From NCBI GenBank assembly GCA_947498785.1, contig CANMLS010000009.1, forward strand, positions 84,966 to 148,965: 64,000 nt of DNA, in the 5' to 3' direction. The position numbers and the translations under genes are program-made. Positions within the stretch are counted from its first letter, which is position 1; each line of letters starts with the position of its first letter. This stretch comes from an uncultured Aquimarina sp. (GTDB lineage: Bacteria > Bacteroidota > Bacteroidia > Flavobacteriales > Flavobacteriaceae). The notes below the pieces were generated by a model that worked only from the letters and a program-made list of their open reading frames with translations, was not told the DNA's origin and did not search any database. Of this stretch, positions 1 through 8,307 are shown in pieces.

Positions 1-268
1 TAGATGTATATGATGATAAATCTTTATCAGATAGTAATATTTTACCATGAAGCGAAGGTTGTACATGTGATAAAGTACGAAGCAAAGTGGATTTTCCGAT
101 CCCATTAGCACCTACCAAACCGATAAGTTCTCCTTCGTGTAATTTTAAATTGATATCAGTTGCAACTACATTAAGCGTTTTTTTGGTTCGATATCCAATA
201 GAAAGATTTTCGGTCTTAAGTACAATATTTAAGGTTTCAGGATCGATAAATTTCAGGTTTATACCCAT
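1..268 (-). CDS. ABC transporter ATP-binding protein, N-terminal part (runs off left edge)
   Basis: The first 89 codons of an ABC ATPase are visible; the rest lies beyond base 1. Translation on the minus strand begins MGINLKFIDPETLN and reaches a Walker A motif GANGIGKST near residue 55, followed by LLRTLSHVQPSLHGKI, the usual run after the P-loop. The ATPase would power import or export through a separate membrane permease on the cytoplasmic face. The style of the N-terminus (LKTENLSIGYRTKK) resembles FecE/FepC-type iron-siderophore or cobalamin importers, but substrate cannot be set from this part. The ATG at 268 was chosen because it precedes the first beta strand by about 17 residues. It is not GldA, whose N-terminus differs. 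Confidence 0.85.
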   Translation of the reverse strand, partial: MGINLKFIDPETLNIVLKTENLSIGYRTKKTLNVVATDINLKLHEGELIGLVGANGIGKSTLLRTLSHVQPSLHGKILLSDKDLSSYTS

Positions 269-860
269 AGTACATTTAGATGTTTTTTAAATCAAAATCC
301 ATCAATTCGAATGCTATAATCCTAATAGCCATTGAGAAAAAGTATAACAAGAATAAGATTTTGGATCTCAAAAAGATATTCTTTAATACATTTTTTCTTC
401 ATTTCATTACAACAAAATACTCGAATTAACGCTTTACTCGTATTAATTTGCCTAAATGCACAACAGGTAGTTTAATACTTTTCTTTATCAAATATAGAAA
501 AATTAATGATGGTTTAAATGACTAATGTATTCTGAAGAAATTATGAGATAAGGTCATGTCATATCTTCCACATGTAAATATAGTTGAGAGATTTATTAGA
601 TTTCACTTTTGGTTTACATCCCCATTTGTTGATTGTAGCAACACTTCCCACATGAGATGACTGTATAAAATTGTCTCTTTGGATCTCATATTACGTTTTA
701 CGACACAAAATTGATGAATAGCTATAATTTACAGTTAATTTTTAGGTTGAAGTATGGGTGAAAATAGAGTTTTATACGTTAAAATCAAGAGGTAAAAGTT
801 ATTTTCCTTTGAATACAGTCTTGTAGACTTATCCTAAGGATGTTTATTTGCCAATGTTTA
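269..860. other. Intergenic stretch, no gene seen
   Basis: About 590 bases of AT-rich sequence between the ABC ATPase start and the 3' end of the DUF4180 gene. No reading frame with a recognisable product, no tRNA-like cloverleaf and no strong hairpin was found. It should contain the promoter of the ABC gene, but no clear TAnnTTTG box was identified. Confidence 0.5.
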
Positions 861-1220
861 TTAGTTTGTTAATACGTTTAAAGCTATATCTATTGAAGGA
901 ACAAAATTAACTTGTTTTCCATTATTGCTTTCATATATAAAATCTTTTATGCTTTTTTTTGTGTATTTTGAGAAATCTCCAACGATGACAAGCCTAACCC
1001 TATAATTTGAAAATTTTTGGAGTATTTCTCCAGCCATTTTATTTTTCAAGTCGAAAAAATCTGGTGTTACATTTTTTTCATGAATGATCACTTTGTTAAA
1101 CCCCTGATAATATAAGTTTCCAAGCAAATCAAAACCATCTTCGTTTTTTAGAATTATAATATTATCCGAAATCAACTCGGCAATATGTAAGTCTTTTATA
1201 TTATGTTTTTCTATTTTCAT
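861..1220 (-). CDS. DUF4180 domain protein
   Basis: A 119-residue cytoplasmic protein that matches the DUF4180 family along its full length. Recognisable conserved blocks are IIHEKNVTPDFFDLK near residues 46-60, AGEILQKFSNYRVRL near 64-78 and VIVGDFSKYTKKS-KDFIYESN near 80-100. The biochemical function of the family is not established. No signal peptide or membrane segment is present. It sits alone, about 140 bases downstream of the gldF-gldG fusion on the same strand, and the spacing does not demand an operon. Confidence 0.85.
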   Translation of the reverse strand: MKIEKHNIKDLHIAELISDNIIILKNEDGFDLLGNLYYQGFNKVIIHEKNVTPDFFDLKNKMAGEILQKFSNYRVRLVIVGDFSKYTKKSIKDFIYESNNGKQVNFVPSIDIALNVLTN

Positions 1221-1361
1221 TTTAGTTTAGAATTCTTAAGTTTATGCTACCCTGTTCATTAATCATCAGCATAAACTATATCGTATTTTGGTATAAGTTT
1301 TCTCGAAATTGTGCTAGAAAAAAGGAGATGATTGTACGATAAAATCAAACAATAATAGATG

Positions 1362-3764
1362 TTATCTCTCTATGTTTCTATATTTTTTCTTTCTGATAAA
1401 TGCAAATGACAATCCAAATAAAGCAAGAATAAGTAAGGGAACTATAATATTGATCATTTGCCACTTGGTTTTATTGTTAACTACTTTTTCGATATCCAAA
1501 AATGAAATTTTAACTTCTTTACTTCTAATTTCTACAAGGCCAGAATCATCTAAGAGATAATTTACTGTATTTAATAGAAATTCTTTATTACCGTAATTCA
1601 AATTCATAGCAGGATCAAACCCAAGAGGTAATGGTTGTCCTTTACGTACTTGATTTTTGATAATATCTCCATCAGCGACAACGACCATTTTTGTGGGCTT
1701 ACTGTCATCTATATGTGATGCTAATTTATATGGTTTTATTCTACTTTTGTATACAGATTTAAAACTTCCTTCTAAAAGTACAGCAAGGTTTTGAGGGCCT
1801 TCTGTATAACTGGTAATGTCTGGTTTTTTACGTATAATGTTTTCTAATCTGATTTCTTTTGGCACACCTTCAGTTTTTGATTTATCAGAACTTGTAAGTA
1901 GCACGGTTTTTTTAATATTATTTTTTAATGTATCTAACTGATTCGAAAAATCAAATTTTACAGATTCTATATTTTTTACGATAGGATGGTTACTAGTGCT
2001 TTTGGTTAATGATCCATAAAACCAAGGGTAAGGTGTAAATTGAGTTTCATTCCCTTGCCCAGAAGCAAGTACTAACGGAGCAGAGTATAAATCATTTACA
2101 AGAACCGGATTTATTCTTACACCATATGAGAAGAATGCATCTCCTAGTCGTAAATCTTGCATAATTGCTACAGAAGCTCCTTCTGGATTCATCAAGCTAT
2201 CAATTTCCATAGTCACAGATTCTGCAAGCCATAAGGATTTACCACCATTCATGATAAATTGATCTAATACATATTTTTCTTTTTCAGAAAAAGCTATAGT
2301 AGGCTTAGCATTGATAATCATATCAAATTTTTGTAAATCTTCTAGTGTTTTTTCTGGATTTCCTGCGACAGAATCTAAAGTAAATGCACCTACAAAATAA
2401 TAATTCTGAAGTGTTTTAATGAAATCTGCAATTTTGATATCTGGTAACTGACCATTGCCTTTTAGTACTGCTATTTTATGTTTTTTAGGATGAAGTAGTT
2501 TGGTTAATCCGTCTATAAAAGCATATTCTAATTGTTGTATTGAACTATTTACTCGTTCTTCTGTGGTCGCTCCAATGGTATTTTTGATTAAAGGAATTTT
2601 TACACTTTGATCCTGAAAACTTATAAGCGCCCAAGGAACTACGGTTTCAATTTCTGTCTTTCCACTTTCCTGTACGCTAACTTCCATCGGGGTCAAACCA
2701 AATCTTTGTAACTCATTAATGGTTTGAGAACGTAATTCTTCTTCTTCAAGTGGATTCGTGAAAATATACTGTATGTTGGGATTTAGAGCATTGAATTCTT
2801 CCAGTAATTGTTTAGTTTCTGATTGTAAACGCCTAAATTCTGAAGGAAAATCACCTTCTAATAAAACTTCTATCAATATAGGAACAGTGGCTTCATGTAT
2901 TATATTTTCTGTAGTTTCAGAGAGAGTAAAACGCTCATCTTGTGTGAGATCAAAACGTTTATAGATAGTATTCCCAGTTAGATTTAATAGAACAGCAAAT
3001 ACTACTAAAATAATTGCGGGTTTAATTTTTTGCTTTAAAGAACTTTTTTTTAGGGCTACTATGGTAAGTACAACAAATACCAATATACAACTTAGGAAAT
3101 AGAAAACATCCCTTGTGTCCAGAACCCCTTCACTCATGCGCTCATAATGTAATTGCATTCCAAATTGCTCCAAAGTTGTATTAGGAGATCCTAATAATGT
3201 ATAATTTGCTAAACCACTTAATCCAAAATAGAAAACAAAGCATAGAAATAAACCTATTAAAAAGGAAACGATCTGATTATTGGTAATTGAAGAAGAGAAT
3301 ATGCCAATTGCAGTATATGATGAACCAAGAAGAAGTAATGAGATGTATGATCCTAATGTACTACCGATGTCAAAATTACCAATAGGCTTTCCAAGTTGGT
3401 ATATGGTAAGAATATATAACAATGTAGGAATAATAGCAATACCGATTAAAGAGAGGCTTCCTAGATATTTTCCTACTACCAATTGCCATTTTTGTATAGG
3501 TTTAGTAAATAATACTTCAAGAGTGCCTTGTTTTTTCTCCTCTGCAAAACTTCTCATTGTCACTGCCGGAATCAAGAATAACAGTATCCATGGAGCAATT
3601 TGAAAAAAAGGAGATAGATTTGCAAATCCGCTATTAAGGATATTAAACTGCCCTTTGAATACCCACAAGAATAGGCCGTTAAGAGTTAAAAATATAGCAA
3701 TAACAAGATATCCTACAGCAGAGGAGAAAAAGGTGTTAATTTCTTTACGTATTAATGCAAACAT
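1362..3764 (-). CDS. GldF-GldG fusion, gliding motility ABC transporter permease/auxiliary protein
   Basis: An 800-residue membrane protein. Residues 1 to about 240 match GldF, an ABC-2 type permease with about six membrane segments and the motif SFAEEKKQGTLEVLFTKPI. Residues from about 245 onward match GldG: a membrane anchor, then TIYKRFDLTQDERFTLSE, DFPSEFRRLQSETKQLLEEF, the central KIAVLKGNGQLPD region, KKTVLLTSSDKSKT, KSKEVKISFLD and a last membrane helix near 770-790 followed by RKKKYRNIER. In Flavobacterium johnsoniae the two are separate neighbouring genes that act with the ATPase GldA and are needed for gliding. Here they are one continuous frame. GldA is not in the window. The start places the first helix right after MFALIRKEINTFF, as in other GldF proteins. 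Confidence 0.92.
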   Translation of the reverse strand: MFALIRKEINTFFSSAVGYLVIAIFLTLNGLFLWVFKGQFNILNSGFANLSPFFQIAPWILLFLIPAVTMRSFAEEKKQGTLEVLFTKPIQKWQLVVGKYLGSLSLIGIAIIPTLLYILTIYQLGKPIGNFDIGSTLGSYISLLLLGSSYTAIGIFSSSITNNQIVSFLIGLFLCFVFYFGLSGLANYTLLGSPNTTLEQFGMQLHYERMSEGVLDTRDVFYFLSCILVFVVLTIVALKKSSLKQKIKPAIILVVFAVLLNLTGNTIYKRFDLTQDERFTLSETTENIIHEATVPILIEVLLEGDFPSEFRRLQSETKQLLEEFNALNPNIQYIFTNPLEEEELRSQTINELQRFGLTPMEVSVQESGKTEIETVVPWALISFQDQSVKIPLIKNTIGATTEERVNSSIQQLEYAFIDGLTKLLHPKKHKIAVLKGNGQLPDIKIADFIKTLQNYYFVGAFTLDSVAGNPEKTLEDLQKFDMIINAKPTIAFSEKEKYVLDQFIMNGGKSLWLAESVTMEIDSLMNPEGASVAIMQDLRLGDAFFSYGVRINPVLVNDLYSAPLVLASGQGNETQFTPYPWFYGSLTKSTSNHPIVKNIESVKFDFSNQLDTLKNNIKKTVLLTSSDKSKTEGVPKEIRLENIIRKKPDITSYTEGPQNLAVLLEGSFKSVYKSRIKPYKLASHIDDSKPTKMVVVADGDIIKNQVRKGQPLPLGFDPAMNLNYGNKEFLLNTVNYLLDDSGLVEIRSKEVKISFLDIEKVVNNKTKWQMINIIVPLLILALFGLSFAFIRKKKYRNIER

Positions 3765-3822
3765 ATTTTTTTGATTTCTAGTCTTTAAAATAGCTGAACG
3801 TAATATTTACAATCTGAAAAAA

Positions 3823-4107
3823 TTATGATTCTATTACGCTCCAAGCTTCTGGTCTTTGATTGAATTTACTTTTGGTATTTTTCCAAACTCCATTGAATAA
3901 CGTAGAGTTTCTGTAGTTATTGAGATGTTCTTCGGATTCCCAATGACTATAGGTGAAAAATTGATTAGGATTCTTAATATCTTGTAACAGTTTTAAATGG
4001 CTGCAACCTTCAAAATTTTGAATTTTCTCCTTGTTTTGCTCAAAAACTTCTAAAAAGGCATCAATCTGGTCAGGTATAAACCCCATTTTTACAATTCGTA
4101 TGATCAT
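3823..4107 (-). CDS. Antibiotic biosynthesis monooxygenase (ABM) domain protein
   Basis: A 94-residue single-domain ferredoxin-like protein of the ABM family. The opening strand (MIIRIVKMGF), the central CSHLKLLQDIKNPNQFFTYSHWESEEHLNNYRNS and the closing WSVIES are typical. Family members include quinol monooxygenases and haem-degrading enzymes but many have unknown substrates, so only the fold is claimed. It lies 58 bases downstream of gldF-gldG start on the same strand and 62 bases after the SAM hydrolase, so the three minus-strand genes may be co-transcribed. No signal peptide is visible. Confidence 0.85.
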   Translation of the reverse strand: MIIRIVKMGFIPDQIDAFLEVFEQNKEKIQNFEGCSHLKLLQDIKNPNQFFTYSHWESEEHLNNYRNSTLFNGVWKNTKSKFNQRPEAWSVIES

Positions 4108-4169
4108 TTTTTAAGTTTAAAAGTGGTAACATAAAGTGTTACAACTTATGTTTGTTTTTAAGATTTTAA

Positions 4170-5000
4170 TTATTCAAAACCAATACTAACGGTATCTCTA
4201 TAATATAAGCCAAATAGACTAGAAGCTCCTCCAACGGTTTTAGGGTTACTTTTATAAATTGCTAATTCTAAGTACCCAGAAGAATTGAAGACAGCTAGTT
4301 TTTTTCCATCTTCTTCTCGTTTATTTTTTTCTATATCAAAATTAATGGCATCGCTATACCGCTCATATACATTTTCAAATACTGCTGTACGAGCAGTAAT
4401 TTTAAACTTTCTTCCTTTACCAATTTCTTCAAATAGTTTTCGGGTAATATTGGTGACCAAATTTCCATAATTATCAATATAAATAATGCTTCCAACAATT
4501 TGAGTCCCTCCAACGTTTACAATTGGAGTCATTCCTTTGATAGTTTTAATTTCGGTAATTGTTTTTCCGATAACTTCTAGAGTGCCTCCCCGAGCAATGT
4601 GACATGCCACATTTACAAAAACATCTAACACCGGAAAATTCGAAACAATAGCATCATGAATGTTTATTTCTACAATCTTTTCTGGATTAAACTCTGATGT
4701 AATCAAACAAACAAGTCCATTATTAGCACATATAAAATAATGATCATCAAGTTTTACGGCAATATGTTTGTTTTCTGGATTAAGCTCACTATCAATACCA
4801 ACAATGTGTATACTACCTTTTGGAAAACTTTTATATGCATTCTGTATGACATAAGCTGCTTCTGTAATGTGAAATGGAGAAATTTCGTGAGATATGTCAA
4901 CAACTTTTGCTTCTGGTAACTCAGTATAAATAGCCCCTTTTACAGCAGATACAAAATGATCTTTGATTCCAAAATCTGTAGTTAAGGTGATAATTGGCAT
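4170..5000 (-). CDS. S-adenosyl-L-methionine hydrolase (adenosine-forming), DUF62 family
   Basis: A 276-residue cytoplasmic protein of the SAM hydroxide adenosyltransferase family, related to fluorinase and chlorinase. Characterised members cleave SAM with water to adenosine and methionine. It starts with ITLTTDFGIKDHFVSA, has DISHEISPF near residue 37, the ANNGLVCLI motif near residue 93 and a C-terminal beta-barrel domain with YIDNYGNLVTNI near 176. The ATG at 5000 was preferred over a TTG six bases upstream because family members open with M-x-I-x-T-L-T-T-D-F-G. It is divergent from phoH, with about 260 bases between them. Confidence 0.9.
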   Translation of the reverse strand: MPIITLTTDFGIKDHFVSAVKGAIYTELPEAKVVDISHEISPFHITEAAYVIQNAYKSFPKGSIHIVGIDSELNPENKHIAVKLDDHYFICANNGLVCLITSEFNPEKIVEINIHDAIVSNFPVLDVFVNVACHIARGGTLEVIGKTITEIKTIKGMTPIVNVGGTQIVGSIIYIDNYGNLVTNITRKLFEEIGKGRKFKITARTAVFENVYERYSDAINFDIEKNKREEDGKKLAVFNSSGYLELAIYKSNPKTVGGASSLFGLYYRDTVSIGFE

Positions 5001-5263
5001 GTACAAGAATTGTTAATATCTTTTGGTTGTAAGCGCTTAAAAATATGTAAATTTGTTTTTGAAGTTACTCAAAGTTTTTCTTTGGACTACAAAATGATGA
5101 TAAAACCATCGTATTTACTGTTTTTGAATCACTACATTAATAGTGATACTTTAAGCATTTTGCTTCGTTTTAACTTTTTATTTTGCTTTCCCAACAAAAC
5201 TCAAACAACTTTAGCAAACTTAGTCAATCCTAAAAAAAAATCATACTAAAATCCACATAGCTT

Positions 5264-6220
5264 TTGAACGAACTCATAATTGAACTTACAGAAATTAATC
5301 CGAGAGAGTTTTTCGGACTTCAGAATAGCAATATTCAGTTATTAAAAAAATACTTCCCGAAGTTAAAAATTGTTGCAAGAGGAAGTAAAATGAAAATATA
5401 TGGAGATGAGGATTTACTCGAAGAGTTTGATATACGTCTTAATATGTTACTTGAGCATTTTGGAAAGTATAATAAACTCGATGAAAATGTAATTGAACGA
5501 ATATTGACAAGTGAAAGTAAAGCAGATTATGAGACATCTGCAAATAGTGGAGAAACATTATTACATGGAGTAGGAGGCAAGTTAATCAAAGCACAAACCG
5601 CTAATCAGCGTAAACTTGTTGAATCTTCAAACAAAAATGATATGGTTTTTGCTATTGGTCCAGCAGGTACAGGAAAAACGTATACAGGGGTTGCTCTTGC
5701 AGTCAAGGCATTAAAAGAAAAACAGGTAAAGCGAATTATACTTACTCGTCCTGCGGTAGAAGCTGGAGAAAATCTAGGGTTTTTACCAGGAGATTTAAAG
5801 GAGAAACTAGATCCTTATATGCAACCACTTTATGATGCTCTTAGGGATATGATTCCTAGTGAAAAACTGGATAGTTTTATAGAAAAAGGAGTCATTCAGA
5901 TCGCACCAATGGCATTTATGAGAGGAAGAACATTAGATAATGCTTTTGTCATTCTTGATGAAGCACAAAATACAACACATGCACAGATGAAAATGTTTTT
6001 AACTCGTATGGGAAAGAATGCGAAGTTTATTATAACAGGAGATCCTGGGCAGATAGATTTACCTAGAAGAGTTACTTCTGGGCTTAAAGAAGCTTTACTG
6101 GTACTAAAAAATATTCAAGGAATTGGTATGATTTATCTTGATGATAAAGATGTGATTCGTCATAGACTAGTGAAAAAGGTAATTGCAGCGTATAAGGATA
6201 TAGAAAATAGAAATGGATAA
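5264..6220 (+). CDS. phoH: PhoH family ATPase
   Basis: A 318-residue cytoplasmic ATPase of the PhoH family (PhoH-like proteins have been linked to RNA metabolism and phosphate or stress responses). The N-terminal 90 residues form a KH-like region that is normal for this group. The P-loop GPAGTGKT is at residues 132-139, the Walker B motif VILDEAQN near 231 and the sensor region ITGDPGQIDLPR near 258. The start is a TTG at 5264, giving LNELIIELTEINPREFFG, which matches the start of flavobacterial homologues; no upstream ATG in frame was found. It is followed by purC after 137 bases. Confidence 0.93.
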   Translation: MNELIIELTEINPREFFGLQNSNIQLLKKYFPKLKIVARGSKMKIYGDEDLLEEFDIRLNMLLEHFGKYNKLDENVIERILTSESKADYETSANSGETLLHGVGGKLIKAQTANQRKLVESSNKNDMVFAIGPAGTGKTYTGVALAVKALKEKQVKRIILTRPAVEAGENLGFLPGDLKEKLDPYMQPLYDALRDMIPSEKLDSFIEKGVIQIAPMAFMRGRTLDNAFVILDEAQNTTHAQMKMFLTRMGKNAKFIITGDPGQIDLPRRVTSGLKEALLVLKNIQGIGMIYLDDKDVIRHRLVKKVIAAYKDIENRNG

Positions 6221-6357
6221 TTTTGGTGATTGAGTAGATTAGTATATGTGAGGTGAAATCAATTAACTAATAATTGTATGAAAAATTATTAGGCATATAA
6301 ATACGATACCTTAAAATACTCACAGACTTAACAGCTCAAAAACTCACATACTAACAT

Positions 6358-7299
6358 ATGAATACAATAACAGATACAAATTATAATTTCCCAAACCAAA
6401 AATCTGTTTACAAGGGAAAAGTGAGAGAAGTATATAATATAAATGATGAGCTCTTGGTTATGATAGCTACAGATCGCTTATCTGCATTTGATGTGGTCAT
6501 GCCAAAAGGTATTCCTTTTAAAGGTCAAATACTTAATCAGATTGCAACCAAAATGATGAATGCAACAGAAGATTTGGTGCCGAATTGGTTAATAGCTACT
6601 CCAGATCCAAATGTTGCTGTAGGTTATCTTTGTTCTCCTTTTAAAGTAGAAATGGTGATTAGAGGATATCTTTCTGGTCATGCTGCACGCGAATATAAAT
6701 CAGGAAAAAGAGTACTATGTGGAGTTAATATGCCTGATGGAATGAAAGAAAATGATAAATTTCCTGAACCTATTATTACTCCTTCTACCAAAGCAGATAA
6801 TGGAGAACATGATGAGGATATTTCTAGAGAAGAAATATTATCAAAAGGAATAGTTTCTGAAGAAGACTATGTGATTCTTGAAGAATACACGCGCAAGCTT
6901 TTTCAACGAGGATCAAAAATAGCAACAGAGCGTGGATTAATTTTGGTGGATACCAAATATGAATTTGGAAAAACTAAAGAAGGAGAAATTGTTTTGATAG
7001 ACGAAATACATACTCCGGATTCTTCTAGATATTTTTATGCCGAAGGATATGAAGAAAGACAGCAAAAAGGAGAGTCACAAAAGCAATTATCAAAGGAGTT
7101 TGTAAGACAATGGTTGATTAGTAATGGTTTTCAAGGTAAAGAAGGTCAGCAGATACCAGAAATGACTGATGAATATATTCATTCGGTTTCTGAACGTTAT
7201 ATTGAATTATATGAAAATATCACAGGTATTCCTTTTGAAAAAGGAGATGTTACCAATATAGAGCAGCGTATAGAAAAGAACGTATTGGCATATTTATAA
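6358..7299 (+). CDS. purC: Phosphoribosylaminoimidazole-succinocarboxamide synthase
   Basis: A 313-residue SAICAR synthase, the ATP-dependent enzyme joining CAIR and aspartate in purine synthesis in the cytoplasm. Family landmarks are [11 protein letters not shown] near residue 18, [13 protein letters not shown] near 37-49, [18 protein letters not shown] near 97-114 and the [14 protein letters not shown] block near 222. Length fits the longer form used by Bacteroidota. The gene ends just before a strong hairpin terminator, so it probably forms a unit alone or with phoH. Confidence 0.95.
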   Translation: MNTITDTNYNFPNQKSVYKGKVREVYNINDELLVMIATDRLSAFDVVMPKGIPFKGQILNQIATKMMNATEDLVPNWLIATPDPNVAVGYLCSPFKVEMVIRGYLSGHAAREYKSGKRVLCGVNMPDGMKENDKFPEPIITPSTKADNGEHDEDISREEILSKGIVSEEDYVILEEYTRKLFQRGSKIATERGLILVDTKYEFGKTKEGEIVLIDEIHTPDSSRYFYAEGYEERQQKGESQKQLSKEFVRQWLISNGFQGKEGQQIPEMTDEYIHSVSERYIELYENITGIPFEKGDVTNIEQRIEKNVLAYL

Positions 7300-7333
7300 A
7301 TGTATTCTTTTTTCTGCTTTTAAAATTTAAAAG

Positions 7334-7365
7334 AAAGCTGATCTTTTTTATAAGAGATCAGCTTT
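7334..7365. terminator. Bidirectional hairpin terminator after purC
   Basis: An 11-bp perfect stem AAAGCTGATCT / AGATCAGCTTT encloses a 10-base AT loop and is followed by TTATTT on the plus strand. On the minus strand the stem is also followed by a T-rich run (TTTCTTTT). It lies between the convergent purC and the small peptide gene, so it can serve both. Confidence 0.85.
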
Positions 7366-7388
7366 TTATTTCTACAAAAAATAAAGAA

Positions 7389-7553
7389 TTAATCAAGGAT
7401 AAAAATACATATTAATTCTGCGCAATGAGGACCATAGTCAGAGCATAATCCAGTCCTTGGATCAATACATTGTTTTCTCCCTCCATTAATAGATATTTGT
7501 TGTTTTCTGTTTAGTTTTTCAATACCATTAAGGTTTATTATTTTTTTTAACAT
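7389..7553 (-). CDS. Small double-glycine leader peptide (bacteriocin/RiPP-like precursor)
   Basis: A 54-residue peptide starting MLKKIINLNG. Its first 25 residues look like the leader common in Bacteroidota peptide precursors: an amphipathic LNGIEKLNRKQQ segment ending SINGG at residues 21-25, the double-glycine cut site used by peptidase-containing ABC exporters. The predicted 29-residue core holds four cysteines (residues 29, 37, 44 and 49) and is followed by a hydrophobic end. The frame is open further upstream to 7628, but that extension has no family pattern, so the ATG at 7553 was chosen. No maturation enzyme or dedicated exporter is nearby, so function is open. Confidence 0.6.
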   Translation of the reverse strand: MLKKIINLNGIEKLNRKQQISINGGRKQCIDPRTGLCSDYGPHCAELICIFILD

Positions 7554-7694
7554 GCTATTGGTTTTAAAAGTTATTATTGTTTTAAAGGTATATGAAATAT
7601 ATGATTTTTTGATACGCGATAACCGCAATTAACAGTTTTACTTGAAACGTATTTCGTATTTAATAAAATGCTTTAAAATAAAGTTGCTAAGCAG

Positions 7695-8099
7695 TCAGGC
7701 AACTTTATATTCTAGTAATTGCACACTATCATATAAACGTTCTTTTACAATATTCATCATACGTTTATTTAAAGCCGAAGAATTTTTGATATAAATGAGA
7801 TATTCTTCTACTGTGAATTGCCCAATAATCATTCCCTTAAGACTATTTCTGAATTTCATATCCTTTTGAATAGCATTCTCAATAAAATCGAAACGTTTTT
7901 CTAATGATAGCTCATAGAATGTATTCTTTCTTTTTGTAATGTAATTCTTAAATACTTCAATAAAAAGTTCTCCTTGTAGTTTTATGATAGGCCGAATTGT
8001 TTTATTTTGAAACTGCTCATCATTAGACATGTTTTTAGAAACTTTTGCATTTAATAATTGAGGACGTATTGCCAATAAATTTGATTCCCTGTTTTCCAT
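7695..8099 (-). CDS. Conserved flavobacterial protein of unknown function
   Basis: A 134-residue soluble protein that I recognise only as a conserved flavobacterial family, sometimes labelled 'glyoxalase' in databases. No glyoxalase metal ligands or paired beta-alpha-beta motifs are visible, so that name is not supported. It begins MENRESNLLAIRPQLL and contains IENAIQKDMKFRNSLKGMIIGQFTVEEY in two adjacent helical segments. No signal peptide is present. It is mostly alpha-helical by residue pattern. Confidence 0.7.
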   Translation of the reverse strand: MENRESNLLAIRPQLLNAKVSKNMSNDEQFQNKTIRPIIKLQGELFIEVFKNYITKRKNTFYELSLEKRFDFIENAIQKDMKFRNSLKGMIIGQFTVEEYLIYIKNSSALNKRMMNIVKERLYDSVQLLEYKVA

Positions 8100-8254
8100 A
8101 ATAAAGAAGGTTTACTAAAAATACTTAATTGAGGCACTCAAAATCAAGATATGAATTAGAGTTTTAAACTATTTATAAACAATTGTGACTTAAATTATTA
8201 TCTAATGTAATCTTTTTATGGGGATACTATATTATCTTAATGCTAACTTATATA

Positions 8255-8288
8255 TACATTATAACCCCTCTAGAGGGGTTATAATGTA
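8255..8288. terminator. 34-bp perfect palindrome, probable terminator
   Basis: A perfect inverted repeat with no real loop, centred on CTCTAGAG at 8271/8272 and containing AACCCCTC / GAGGGGTT. It begins 20 bases downstream of the stop codon of the sortilin-like gene on the minus strand. No T-run follows on that strand, so it is an atypical terminator; a symmetrical protein-binding site is the alternative. Confidence 0.5.
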
Positions 8289-8307
8289 CTATAAAAATAA
8301 GCGAATG

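Noticed and set aside
1..268. GldA, the ATPase partner of GldF-GldG
   Set aside because: The N-terminal sequence fits iron/cobalamin-type importer ATPases, not the GldA pattern, and a 590-base gap plus another gene separate it from gldF-gldG.
87..290. Plus-strand 67-codon frame
   Set aside because: It is antisense to a clear ABC ATPase with a Walker A motif on the minus strand.
4331..4513. Short frame within the SAM hydrolase gene
   Set aside because: Alternative-frame shadow of a conserved gene.
7695..8099. Glyoxalase
   Set aside because: Related proteins carry this label, but the sequence shows no glyoxalase metal ligands or fold pattern.
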